The notes under the pieces: model-generated
What the model saw: the letters and a program-made list of their open reading frames with translations, nothing else
Told to the model about the DNA's origin: nothing
The model's database searches: none
Part shown: positions 35,547-43,655 of the stretch, piece by piece
How positions within the stretch are numbered: position 1 is the stretch's first letter
How the letters are laid out: each line of letters begins with the position of its first letter
From: Serratia sp. DD3
GTDB lineage: Bacteria; Pseudomonadota; Gammaproteobacteria; Enterobacterales; Enterobacteriaceae
Length of the DNA stretch: 64,000 nucleotides
Assembly: GCF_000496755.2 (NCBI RefSeq)
Contig: NZ_AYKS02000047.1
Span: 1 to 64,000 of the forward strand
Direction of reading: 5' to 3'
Program-made: the position numbers and the translations under genes

Positions 35547-36170
35547 TTATCCAGTGTGCCATGCCCAGCACTTGGCGGGGGTAATAATCTCCGGTAACGC
35601 AATATCCCATGATTCCACGGGTAAGGCGCTAACCTGCTGGCAATCATGTGCCAGCCCGATAGGGTAAGGGCCACCACGTTGCCAATGCTGCAGGGTCCGA
35701 TCGTAAAATCCGCCCCCCATCCCCAAACGCCCCCCTTGTGAGTCAAAGGCCACCAGTGGCGTTAAAACCACGGCTAACTGTGATAATGGCAACACATTAC
35801 GTACATCCAGCACCGGTTCCAGAATATGGAAGCGGTTTTCAACCAGCACGGTTTGCTCGGTGTAATGCAGGAACAGCAGATTGCCAGGGCTGAATGGATG
35901 CAATACCGGCAGATAAACCTGCTTGCCCAGTTGCCATAACTGCTTAATCAGCGGGCCGGTATCCAACTCCCCATCAAACGAGAGATACAGAGCAAGATGT
36001 TGCGCGGCTTGAATACGCGGATGTTCGGTGACTCGAGTCACCAGTAGCTTGGCATCACTTTGTTGCTGTTGGGGGGATAGCGTGCGCCGCCGTTGGCGGA
36101 TTTCATGGCGAATGGCTTGCCGTTGCTGGGTAACTTGCGGTTGCTGAGTAAATTGTGCTTGGAGTGCCAT
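35547..36170 (-). CDS. fau: 5-formyltetrahydrofolate cyclo-ligase family protein
   Basis: The 207-aa protein (YgfA in E. coli) converts 5-formyl-THF to 5,10-methenyl-THF using ATP and is linked to persister formation and folate balance. It has the ATP-site segment RQRRRTLSPQQQ near the N-terminus, LYLSFDGELDTGPLI, and the signature LVAFDSQGGRLGMGGGFYDRTL near residue 140 (quoted in part: GRLGMGGGFYDRTL). I chose the ATG at 36170 for length; upstream frame lies inside the 6S RNA gene. It is downstream of ssrS in the same direction, as in E. coli. Confidence 0.9.
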   Translation of the reverse strand: MALQAQFTQQPQVTQQRQAIRHEIRQRRRTLSPQQQQSDAKLLVTRVTEHPRIQAAQHLALYLSFDGELDTGPLIKQLWQLGKQVYLPVLHPFSPGNLLFLHYTEQTVLVENRFHILEPVLDVRNVLPLSQLAVVLTPLVAFDSQGGRLGMGGGFYDRTLQHWQRGGPYPIGLAHDCQQVSALPVESWDIALPEIITPAKCWAWHTG

Positions 36171-36205
36171 AGTACCAGACCGGCAAAAAATATGATGAAG
36201 GTGAA

Positions 36206-36388
36206 GGATCTCCGAGATGCCGCCGCAGGCTGTAACCCTTGAACCCATGGTTCAAGGTGAACGCACCGTCGCAACCTTCAGGCTCCTCGGACGAACCGAG
36301 TATGCACACCGATCACAGAGCAATACATTCTATTGGTACTAAATATCGGCTCAGGGGACTGGCCCGCTGGCAAACATCTCAGAGAAAT
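36206..36388 (-). ncRNA. ssrS: 6S RNA
   Basis: On the minus strand the segment begins ATTTCTCTGAGATGTTTGCC and ends GGCATCTCGGAGATCC, matching the ends of E. coli 6S RNA. Internal conserved pieces include GGGCCAGTCCCCTGAGCCGA, CCTTGAACCATGGGTTCAAG and GGGTTACAGCCTGCGGCGGC. The two ends form the long closing stem. 6S RNA binds sigma70 RNA polymerase and mimics an open promoter in stationary phase. It lies between zapA and fau as in E. coli. Length is about 183 nt; the exact ends are inferred from that homologue. Confidence 0.95.
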
Positions 36389-36444
36389 CTGTTAACTCAT
36401 TGCCGAAGCCTTCAACTTCCACAATGATATTTATTCAACTTTAT

Positions 36445-36774
36445 TTATTCGAACTGCGCACCCTGATGTTCAGTGATGCGACCTTGCTCAAGCAGTGCCT
36501 GTTCAATGGTCTGTTGCAGCATACGAATTCTTTGTTCCATATTGTTCGCATAATCACGAGTTTTCAAGCGTTCTTGTGTAAGTTCGTGACAAACATTCAA
36601 TGCTGCGATAAATACGAGTTGTTCTGTATTTGTGACTCTAGTGCGAACTTTCAGATCTTGCAACCGTTGATTAAGATCCTCTGCGGCCATATTCAACGCA
36701 TCTTGTTGTTCTGGCGGACAATTGACTCTTAACGAGCGGCCAAAAATTTGTATATCTACCGGTTGTGCAGACAT
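36445..36774 (-). CDS. zapA: Cell division protein ZapA
   Basis: The 109-aa protein binds and bundles FtsZ in the division ring. It starts [20 protein letters not shown] and continues with a helical dimer and coiled-coil ([30 protein letters not shown], ending in [18 protein letters not shown]), nearly the same as E. coli ZapA. The start at 36774 gives the family length. It is divergent from ygfB and upstream of ssrS. Confidence 0.96.
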   Translation of the reverse strand: MSAQPVDIQIFGRSLRVNCPPEQQDALNMAAEDLNQRLQDLKVRTRVTNTEQLVFIAALNVCHELTQERLKTRDYANNMEQRIRMLQQTIEQALLEQGRITEHQGAQFE

Positions 36775-37007
36775 GCCACCTTCCTGCCTAAATTTCGCGC
36801 CAACAATTTTTCGCGCAAACACTGGCCAACGATTGCCGCGCTATCAAAACGGGCGCCACTATATATACCACGGTACCAAGATACAACACTTTTTCAGTCA
36901 CAGATGATAGCCACTGACTGAACTGAGATGTTGCGCTCAACTGGTGTACCAATGGGGCTTGGTGGTAGCATAACACGAACTTATCTTGCCAACGATGACC
37001 AATACGC

Positions 37008-37586
37008 ATGTCTATACAGAATACAGTTCCAAGTTATCAATCTTTGACCGTCGTGCTCAACCAGCAAGCGGTGGCCTTAACCGCTGCAGAAATGCACGGC
37101 TTGATCAGCGGCCTGCTGTGCGGTGGCAACCAGGATGCCAGTTGGCGGACGCTGGTGTTTGATCTGACCAACGATGGGGAGGCTTTCCCGCAGGTGCTGA
37201 GCCAGCCATTGCAACAACTGCATGACGCCACCAAAGAAGCGCTGGAAGATGATGAGTTCATGTTCCAATTGATGATGCCTGAGGGGGAAACCGTCAGCGT
37301 ATTTGAACGTGCTGATGCACTGGCGGGCTGGGTAAACCACTTTTTGCTGGGGCTGGGCATGATGCAGCCGAAGTTGGCACAAGTGAAAGATGAAGTGGGT
37401 GAAGCGATAGACGATCTGCGTAATATTGCGCAACTGGGTTATGACGAAGATGAAGATCAAGAAGCGTTGGAACAGTCACTGGAAGAAGTGATGGAGTATG
37501 TGCGAGTTGTCGCGCTACTTTGCCATACTGAATTTACTCGCCAGCAGCCGAATGCGGCGGAAAATCGCAAGCCAACTTTGCATTAA
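37008..37586 (+). CDS. ygfB: UPF0149 family protein YgfB
   Basis: The 192-aa acidic all-helical protein has typical YgfB segments: [17 protein letters not shown] near residue 25, [11 protein letters not shown] near residue 109, and [17 protein letters not shown] near residue 144. In Pseudomonas, YgfB influences beta-lactam resistance through AmpD regulators; its role in Enterobacterales is unclear. It is the first gene of the ygfB-pepP-ubiH-ubiI run. Confidence 0.94.
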   Translation: MSIQNTVPSYQSLTVVLNQQAVALTAAEMHGLISGLLCGGNQDASWRTLVFDLTNDGEAFPQVLSQPLQQLHDATKEALEDDEFMFQLMMPEGETVSVFERADALAGWVNHFLLGLGMMQPKLAQVKDEVGEAIDDLRNIAQLGYDEDEDQEALEQSLEEVMEYVRVVALLCHTEFTRQQPNAAENRKPTLH

Positions 37587-37671
37587 ACACCTGCGAGAGT
37601 GTTCGCATATATAGAGAATACTCAGCCTGATCTAAGACAGGAACAGGATTAACCGATTTCAGGAGAAGATG

Positions 37672-38985
37672 ATGACCCAACAAGAATTCCATAACCGCCG
37701 TCAGGCATTGTTGGCGAAAATGGCTCCAGCCAGTGCGGCAGTGATTTTTGCCGCTCCGGAAGTGGCGCGTAATGCAGATTCTGAGTATCCGTATCGCCAA
37801 AACAGTGATTTCTGGTATTTGACTGGTTTTAACGAACCTGAAGCGGTCCTGATCCTGGTGAAAAGTGATGAAACCCATAATCACAGTGTGCTGTTTAACC
37901 GGGTACGTGATTTGACCGCAGAGATCTGGTTCGGTCGCCGCTTGGGGCAAGACGCCGCCCCAGCCCGATTGGGGATTGATCGCGCATTGGCGTTCAGCGA
38001 GATCAACGAGCAATTGCATCTGCTGCTTAATGGTCTGGACGTGGTGTACCACGCCCCGGGGCAATATGCTTTTGCTGATGAGATTCTGTTTGCGGCGTTG
38101 GAGAAACTGAGAAAAGGTTTCCGCCAGAATCTGACGGCACCGGACACCTTAACGGACTATCGCCCATGGTTGCATGAAATGCGCCTGTTCAAATCAGCGG
38201 AAGAGTTAGCGGTGATGCGCCGTGCCGGTGAAATTAGTGCCCTGGCCCATACGCGTGCCATGCAAAAATGCCGCCCTGGTCTGTTCGAATATCAGTTGGA
38301 AGGGGAGATCCTGCATGAGTTTATCCGCCATGGCGCACGTTCCCCTGCTTATAACACCATCGTCGGTAGCGGTGACAACGCTTGTATCCTGCATTACACC
38401 GAAAATGAGAGCGAAATGCGTGATGGTGATTTGGTGTTGGTTGATGCAGGTTGTGAGTACCGGGGTTATGCCGGCGATATCACCCGTACTTTTCCGGTAA
38501 ATGGTAAATTCAGCCAACCTCAGCGCGAGCTTTATGACATCGTACTGGCCTCGATTAATAAGGCCCTGGCGCTGTTTAAACCGGGCATCAGCATCCGCGA
38601 AGTGAATGATGAGGTGGTACGTATCATGATAGCTGGGCTGGTTGAGCTGGGGATACTTCAGGGCGACGTTGAACAGCTGATTACTGAGCAGGCACACCGC
38701 CCATTTTATATGCATGGCCTGAGCCACTGGTTAGGGCTGGATGTGCATGATGTGGGGCATTATGGTTCACCAAACCGTGATCGTGTGCTGGAACCTGGCA
38801 TGGTGCTGACGGTTGAACCCGGTTTATATATCGCGCCTGATGCGGATGTACCAGCGCAATATCGCGGTATTGGTATTCGTATTGAAGATGACATTCTGAT
38901 CACCAAAACAGGTAATGAGAACCTCACCGCCAGCGTGGTGAAAGAGGTTGATGCGATTGAAGCCCTGATGGCGGCGGCGCGTTGA
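37672..38985 (+). CDS. pepP: Xaa-Pro aminopeptidase (aminopeptidase P II)
   Basis: This 437-aa binuclear manganese peptidase removes the N-terminal residue before proline. The C-terminal pita-bread domain holds the ligands in VDAGCEYRGYAGDITRTFP (two Asp), HGLSHWLGLDVHDVG (His), TVEPGLYI (Glu) and GIGIRIEDDI (Glu). Start codons at 37669 and 37672 are adjacent; the second has better spacing to AGGAG. It is joined to ubiH by a 1-nt gap. Confidence 0.95.
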   Translation: MTQQEFHNRRQALLAKMAPASAAVIFAAPEVARNADSEYPYRQNSDFWYLTGFNEPEAVLILVKSDETHNHSVLFNRVRDLTAEIWFGRRLGQDAAPARLGIDRALAFSEINEQLHLLLNGLDVVYHAPGQYAFADEILFAALEKLRKGFRQNLTAPDTLTDYRPWLHEMRLFKSAEELAVMRRAGEISALAHTRAMQKCRPGLFEYQLEGEILHEFIRHGARSPAYNTIVGSGDNACILHYTENESEMRDGDLVLVDAGCEYRGYAGDITRTFPVNGKFSQPQRELYDIVLASINKALALFKPGISIREVNDEVVRIMIAGLVELGILQGDVEQLITEQAHRPFYMHGLSHWLGLDVHDVGHYGSPNRDRVLEPGMVLTVEPGLYIAPDADVPAQYRGIGIRIEDDILITKTGNENLTASVVKEVDAIEALMAAAR

Positions 38986-38986
38986 T

Positions 38987-40165
38987 ATGAGTGTCATCAT
39001 TGTGGGTGGTGGTATGGCGGGTGCCACGTTGGCACTGGCGATTTCCTCCCTGACGCAGGGTAAACTGGCGGTCTCTCTGGTTGAGGCAAATCAGCCGGAT
39101 GAGGGTGGCCACCCTGGGTTTGATGCCCGGGCTATCGCTCTGGCGCAGGGAACTTGCCAACAATTGGCGCGGATTGGTCTTTGGCAGGCGTTAAGTGATT
39201 GTGCCACCGCCATCACCCATGTGCATGTGAGTGACCGTGGACATGCCGGTTTTGTTAATCTGAACGCTCGAGACTACCAACTGGATGCCCTCGGGCAGGT
39301 TATCGAACTGTTTGATGCCGGGCAGCGGCTGTTTGCGTTACTGGCCAAAGCGCCCGGTGTTACGGTGCATTGCCCGGCCAAAGTGGTTGATGTGCGGCGT
39401 ACTGCTGAGTACGCCGAGGTTGAGTTAGACAATGGGCAACACCTGAAGGGGCAATTGCTGGTGGCGGCGGATGGTTCGGCTTCCCCATTGGCCCAAGCCT
39501 GTCATATGCAATGGCAACAACAGGATTACCCGCAGTTCGCCACGATTGCCAATATCACCACTTCCGAACATCCACAAGGTCGAGCGTTTGAACGCTTTAC
39601 CCGTCATGGCCCGCTGGCGTTATTGCCCATGTCTCACGGGCGTTGTTCATTGGTTTGGTGCCACGCACGAGAAACCCGCCAGCAGGTGGATAGCTGGAGC
39701 GAGGAACAGTTTCTCAGTGAATTACAACAAGCATTTGGTTGGCGCTTGGGCAAAATGTTGCAGGCGGGTAAGCGCCATAGCTATCCTCTTCGCCTGCTGA
39801 AGGCTAACCAGCACGTGAGCCACCGTTTGGCATTGGTGGGTAATGCTGCCCAGACGTTGCATCCTATTGCTGGGCAAGGGTTTAATCTGGGGCTACGTGA
39901 CGTGATGTCGTTGGCAGAAACCTTGGCAGAAGCGGCGCAAACCGGAGAGGACGTTGGGGCTTACCCATTATTAAGCCGTTATCAGCAACGGCGGCAGGGT
40001 GATCAGCAGGCCACTATTGGTGTTACTGATGGATTAGTGCGGTTATTTGCCAACAACTATGCTCCACTGGTTGCTGGGCGTAATCTGGGGTTGATGGTGA
40101 TGGAACAGTTACCTGCAGCACGCCATGCTTTTGCCAAACGCACGTTGGGCTGGGTGGCGCGTTAA
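38987..40165 (+). CDS. ubiH: 2-octaprenyl-6-methoxyphenol hydroxylase
   Basis: This 392-aa FAD monooxygenase of ubiquinone synthesis has the Rossmann start VIIVGGGMAGATLAL, the DG motif LLVAADGSASPLAQ near residue 160, and LVGNAAQTLHPIAGQGFNLG near residue 283 (Asn replaces the usual Asp, as expected for UbiH). It starts 1 nt after pepP, so co-translation is likely, and is followed by its paralogue ubiI. Confidence 0.94.
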   Translation: MSVIIVGGGMAGATLALAISSLTQGKLAVSLVEANQPDEGGHPGFDARAIALAQGTCQQLARIGLWQALSDCATAITHVHVSDRGHAGFVNLNARDYQLDALGQVIELFDAGQRLFALLAKAPGVTVHCPAKVVDVRRTAEYAEVELDNGQHLKGQLLVAADGSASPLAQACHMQWQQQDYPQFATIANITTSEHPQGRAFERFTRHGPLALLPMSHGRCSLVWCHARETRQQVDSWSEEQFLSELQQAFGWRLGKMLQAGKRHSYPLRLLKANQHVSHRLALVGNAAQTLHPIAGQGFNLGLRDVMSLAETLAEAAQTGEDVGAYPLLSRYQQRRQGDQQATIGVTDGLVRLFANNYAPLVAGRNLGLMVMEQLPAARHAFAKRTLGWVAR

Positions 40166-40224
40166 ATTTCCCCTTTTCTGTGTTACGGGCAAGGGCTTAA
40201 GTTAGATGAAGGAATTGAGGCAGC

Positions 40225-41451
40225 ATGCAATCATTTGATGTGATTATTGTTGGTGGCGGTATGGTGGGTTTGGCGCTGGCCTGTGGTTTGCAGGGCAGCG
40301 GTTTGCGCGTGGCGGTGCTGGAACAGCAATCACCACAACACTCACTACAACACGCACCGTTGTCAGAACGTCCGGCGCTACGGGTTTCTGCCATCAATGC
40401 TGCCAGTGAACGCTTGTTGCAACGGCTTGGTGCCTGGGACGAGATCATCAACCGGCGCGCTAGTGCCTATAACGCCATGGAAGTCTGGGAACGTGACAGT
40501 TTCGGCAAAATCGCTTTCCGCGGCGATGAATATGGCTTCAACCATTTGGGGCATATTATTGAAAATGATGTGATCCAGCAGGCGTTGTGGAATCGGGCTC
40601 AAACCTTGGCGGATGTAACGCTGCTGGCACCGGCGGTATTGAAACAGGTGGCCTGGGGCGAGAACGAGGCTTTTGTCACCCTGGAAGATGGCCGCATGTT
40701 GAGTGCTCGTTTGCTGGTCGGGGCAGATGGTGCCCATTCTTGGCTGCGTCAACATGCTGATATTCCATTGACCTTTTGGGATTATCGCCACAGTGCGTTG
40801 GTCGCCACCATCGCTACCGAACAGCCCCATTTGGCTACCGCGCGTCAGGTATTTCATGGTGACGGTATTCTGGCATTCTTGCCATTTAACGATGCGCATT
40901 TGAGTTCGATTGTCTGGTCAGTGGCACCGGAAGAGGCAGAGCGGCTGAAGCAGTTAGAACCGCAAGCCTTTAACCGTGAATTGGCGATGGCTTTTGATAT
41001 GCGCTTAGGCCATTGTCAGTTACAGAGTGAACGCTTGACCTTCCCTCTTACTGGGCGTTATGCCCGCAGCTTTGCCAGTCATCGTCTGGCGTTGATGGGG
41101 GATGCGGCTCATACCGTACATCCTCTGGCGGGTCAGGGGGTGAATCTGGGCTTTATGGATGCGGCAGAACTGATCTCTGAACTTAAGCGTCTGCATCGTC
41201 AAGGTAAAGATATCGGTCAGCATCTCTATCTGCGCCGTTATGAGCGCCGCCGTAAGCAGGGTGCCGCGATGATGCTGGCCAGTATGCAGGGTTTTCGTGA
41301 ATTGTTTGCGGGCAACAATCCAGCGAAGAAATTGCTGCGTGATGTAGGTTTAAGATTGGCAGATAGCCTGCCCGGTGTGAAACCCAAGCTGATTCGTCAG
41401 GCGATGGGGCTTAATGATTTGCCGGAGTGGTTGGCAGAGCCCGGTCATTAA
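40225..41451 (+). CDS. ubiI: 2-octaprenylphenol hydroxylase (UbiI/VisC)
   Basis: This 408-aa FAD monooxygenase adds the C5 hydroxyl in ubiquinone synthesis. It has VIIVGGGMVGLALA, LLVGADGAHSWLRQ near residue 165, and LMGDAAHTVHPLAGQGVNLG near residue 289. It is paralogous to ubiH just upstream; the two lie in tandem as in E. coli. The start follows TTGAGG with a usual spacing. Confidence 0.95.
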   Translation: MQSFDVIIVGGGMVGLALACGLQGSGLRVAVLEQQSPQHSLQHAPLSERPALRVSAINAASERLLQRLGAWDEIINRRASAYNAMEVWERDSFGKIAFRGDEYGFNHLGHIIENDVIQQALWNRAQTLADVTLLAPAVLKQVAWGENEAFVTLEDGRMLSARLLVGADGAHSWLRQHADIPLTFWDYRHSALVATIATEQPHLATARQVFHGDGILAFLPFNDAHLSSIVWSVAPEEAERLKQLEPQAFNRELAMAFDMRLGHCQLQSERLTFPLTGRYARSFASHRLALMGDAAHTVHPLAGQGVNLGFMDAAELISELKRLHRQGKDIGQHLYLRRYERRRKQGAAMMLASMQGFRELFAGNNPAKKLLRDVGLRLADSLPGVKPKLIRQAMGLNDLPEWLAEPGH

Positions 41452-41876
41452 TTCAACTCCCAGGGGCGAATCGACTCGCCCTGATACTCTCCCTTCATTT
41501 GAGAAATTCTAATTTCAAGCCGATTTCATCATTACTTTTTCTAATGTTACTGTTGGCGGGTAAAAATGCTCATTCTCCAGATTTGACGAAGTTTGTTATA
41601 TAACTTTGCCATTTTGCTGCTTTAATTGTTTGTTTTGTAGATTAAGTCGTGTTTTCCCAGTGAAAAAAACTGCATGCTAGTACCTGCCATTGACTGCTGA
41701 TAAGTCTATTTTAACTTATGGTTAATCGGCGAGTTCGGTGATAACGTCACAGCAAAGGCATCGTTTGCGTCGTTGACTATTCGGCGCGGGTGAGTGTTAA
41801 GCAGCACACAATCAGCCCCCATCTTATTTGCGTAGCAACAGCCGGACTGCGGCTACTGGAGCGGAAAGAGGAAGAA
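41452..41876. other. ubiI-gcvT intergenic and gcv control region (425 bp)
   Basis: A hairpin without T-run (41461-41483) follows ubiI. The A+T-rich middle holds two CTAAT motifs 32 bp apart. No glycine-riboswitch-like structure and no convincing gene were seen. The gcvT ribosome-binding site AGAGGAAG closes the region. Confidence 0.55.
41509..41545. promoter_or_regulatory. Candidate GcvA boxes upstream of gcvT
   Basis: CTAAT at 41509-41513 and CTAAT at 41541-41545 lie 32 bp apart, close to three helical turns, some 330-370 bp before gcvT. GcvA of E. coli recognises CTAAT-centred sites far upstream of the promoter. The motif is short, so chance occurrence is possible. Confidence 0.35.
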
Positions 41877-42974
41877 ATGGCAAAGCAAACCCCCCTGTAT
41901 GACCAACATGTGGCTTGTGGTGCGCGCATGGTCGATTTTCATGGCTGGATGATGCCGCTGCATTATGGCTCCCAGATTGATGAACACCATACCGTGCGCC
42001 AAGATGCTGGTATGTTTGACGTTTCCCATATGACCATTGTCGATCTTCATGGTGCCCGTACCCGCGAGTTTCTGCGTTACCTATTAGCGAATGATGTCGC
42101 CAAACTCACCCAATCAGGCAAAGCCTTGTATAGCGGTATGTTGACTGCTTCCGGTGGGGTGATTGATGACCTGATTGTCTATTTCTTTACTGAAGAGTAC
42201 TTCCGCCTGGTGGTGAACTCCGCCACCCGCGAGAAGGATCTGGCCTGGATTGAACAACATGCCGCCGCCTACCAGGTTGAGCTGACGGTGCGTGATGATC
42301 TGGCGCTGATTGCGGTACAGGGCCCACAGGCTAAACAACGTGCGGCCACCCTGTTTACGCCAGAACAACAACAGGCGGTGGCGGGTATGAAGCCCTTTTT
42401 CGGTGTGCAGGTGGGGGATTTATTTATTGCCACCACCGGTTATACCGGTGAAGCGGGCTATGAAATTGCCCTACCTAAAGAACAAGTGGTTGATTTCTGG
42501 CTGAAATTGCTAGCCGCAGGGGTGAAGCCGGCTGGGTTGGGGGCTCGTGATACATTGCGCCTGGAAGCGGGCATGAATCTCTACGGTCAGGAAATGGACG
42601 AAGGTGTTTCACCGCTGGCGGCTAATATGGGGTGGACGATTGCCTGGGAACCGCAGGATCGCCAGTTTATTGGTCGCGAGGCGTTGGAGCAGCAGCGAGA
42701 AAACGGCACTGAACAACTGGTCGGTTTGATCATGACCGAAAAAGGTGTATTACGTAATGAGTTACCGGTGCATTTTACCGATGCGCAGGGGCAGCCGCAG
42801 GTTGGGGTGATCACCAGTGGATCCTTTTCACCAACCTTGGGCTTCAGTATTGCATTGGCGCGTGTGCCTGCCGGTATTGGCGAACAGGCTATCGTGCAGA
42901 TTCGTAACCGTGAAATGCCCGTCGTGATAACGAAACCGGGTTTTGTACGCGCTGGTAAATCATTGATCAATTAG
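41877..42974 (+). CDS. gcvT: Glycine cleavage system T protein (aminomethyltransferase)
   Basis: The 365-aa THF-dependent protein releases ammonia from the aminomethyl-lipoyl arm of H-protein and makes 5,10-methylene-THF. It has [31 protein letters not shown], the catalytic Asp region [18 protein letters not shown] near residue 222, and the C-terminal [13 protein letters not shown] chose the ATG at 41877, behind AGAGGAAG; the frame remains open upstream without a ribosome-binding site. It is first in gcvTHP. Confidence 0.97.
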   Translation: MAKQTPLYDQHVACGARMVDFHGWMMPLHYGSQIDEHHTVRQDAGMFDVSHMTIVDLHGARTREFLRYLLANDVAKLTQSGKALYSGMLTASGGVIDDLIVYFFTEEYFRLVVNSATREKDLAWIEQHAAAYQVELTVRDDLALIAVQGPQAKQRAATLFTPEQQQAVAGMKPFFGVQVGDLFIATTGYTGEAGYEIALPKEQVVDFWLKLLAAGVKPAGLGARDTLRLEAGMNLYGQEMDEGVSPLAANMGWTIAWEPQDRQFIGREALEQQRENGTEQLVGLIMTEKGVLRNELPVHFTDAQGQPQVGVITSGSFSPTLGFSIALARVPAGIGEQAIVQIRNREMPVVITKPGFVRAGKSLIN

Positions 42975-42999
42975 TTCTTATTAAAGGAGAAGTAGGCCA

Positions 43000-43386
43000 A
43001 TGAGTAATGTGCCAACAGAGCTGAAATATGCCGCATCTCATGAGTGGGTGCGTGACGAAGGTAATGGCGAATACCTGGTGGGGATTACTGAACACGCTCA
43101 AGAACTGCTGGGCGATATGGTATTTGTTGATCTGCCGGAAATCGGCACTGCGGTTTCCGCGGGTGATGAGTGCGCTGTTGCGGAATCGGTCAAGGCCGCG
43201 TCTGATATCTATGCTCCCATCAGCGGTGAAATTATTGCCGTCAATAATGAGCTGGAAAGTTCACCTGATCTGGTTAACAGCGAACCCTATGCTGATGGTT
43301 GGTTGTTCCGCATCAAGGCTTCTGATGAGGCTGAGCTAGACATGTTGCTGGATGCTGATGCGTATTTGGCTTCCATTGACGAATAA
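43000..43386 (+). CDS. gcvH: Glycine cleavage system H protein
   Basis: The 128-aa lipoyl carrier shuttles the aminomethyl group between P and T proteins. The lipoylated lysine lies in [18 protein letters not shown] near residue 64, and the start [20 protein letters not shown] is typical. A good ribosome-binding site (AAAGGAGAAG) precedes it, 25 bp after gcvT. Confidence 0.97.
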   Translation: MSNVPTELKYAASHEWVRDEGNGEYLVGITEHAQELLGDMVFVDLPEIGTAVSAGDECAVAESVKAASDIYAPISGEIIAVNNELESSPDLVNSEPYADGWLFRIKASDEAELDMLLDADAYLASIDE

Positions 43387-43393
43387 TCAGTCG

Positions 43394-43440
43394 CTACTCA
43401 CGTTCATTCGAGCTACAGCGGCTTGAATGAACGTGAGTAG
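43394..43440. repeat. 16-bp perfect inverted repeat in the gcvH-gcvP gap
   Basis: CTACTCACGTTCATTC (43394-43409) and its exact complement (43425-43440) enclose a 15-nt loop with a small AGC/GCT inner pairing. No T-run follows, so it is more likely a stability or processing hairpin than a terminator. It begins 8 bp after the gcvH stop. Confidence 0.75.
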
Positions 43441-43546
43441 AGTCCCCGTCTTGACTGTACGGGTTGCCGAGAGTGATGTTAGCCACTGTGCAGCCCGTTT
43501 ACCGCCTGATGACAACGGGTAATCTACTGAGTAGGTAACGTGCTTG

Positions 43547-43595
43547 CCTATGATGTGATAGAACCTATGACGTAATAGAACCTATGACGTGATAG
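43547..43595. repeat. 17-bp tandem repeat (2.9 copies) before gcvP
   Basis: The units are CCTATGATGTGATAGAA (43547-43563), CCTATGACGTAATAGAA (43564-43580) and CCTATGACGTGATAG (43581-43595). They lie 60-110 bp upstream of the gcvP start. The function is unknown; slippage expansion or stacked protein sites are both possible. Confidence 0.8.
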
Positions 43596-43655
43596 TCAGC
43601 GTTGTGCAGTTCGGGCGATATCCCATACCCTGCAAGTATCCAGGAATTCGTAGCA

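Noticed and set aside
41452..41876. Glycine riboswitch before gcvT
   Set aside because: No glycine-aptamer-like conserved GG-rich paired structure was recognised, and enterobacterial gcv is known to use GcvA/GcvR/Lrp control.
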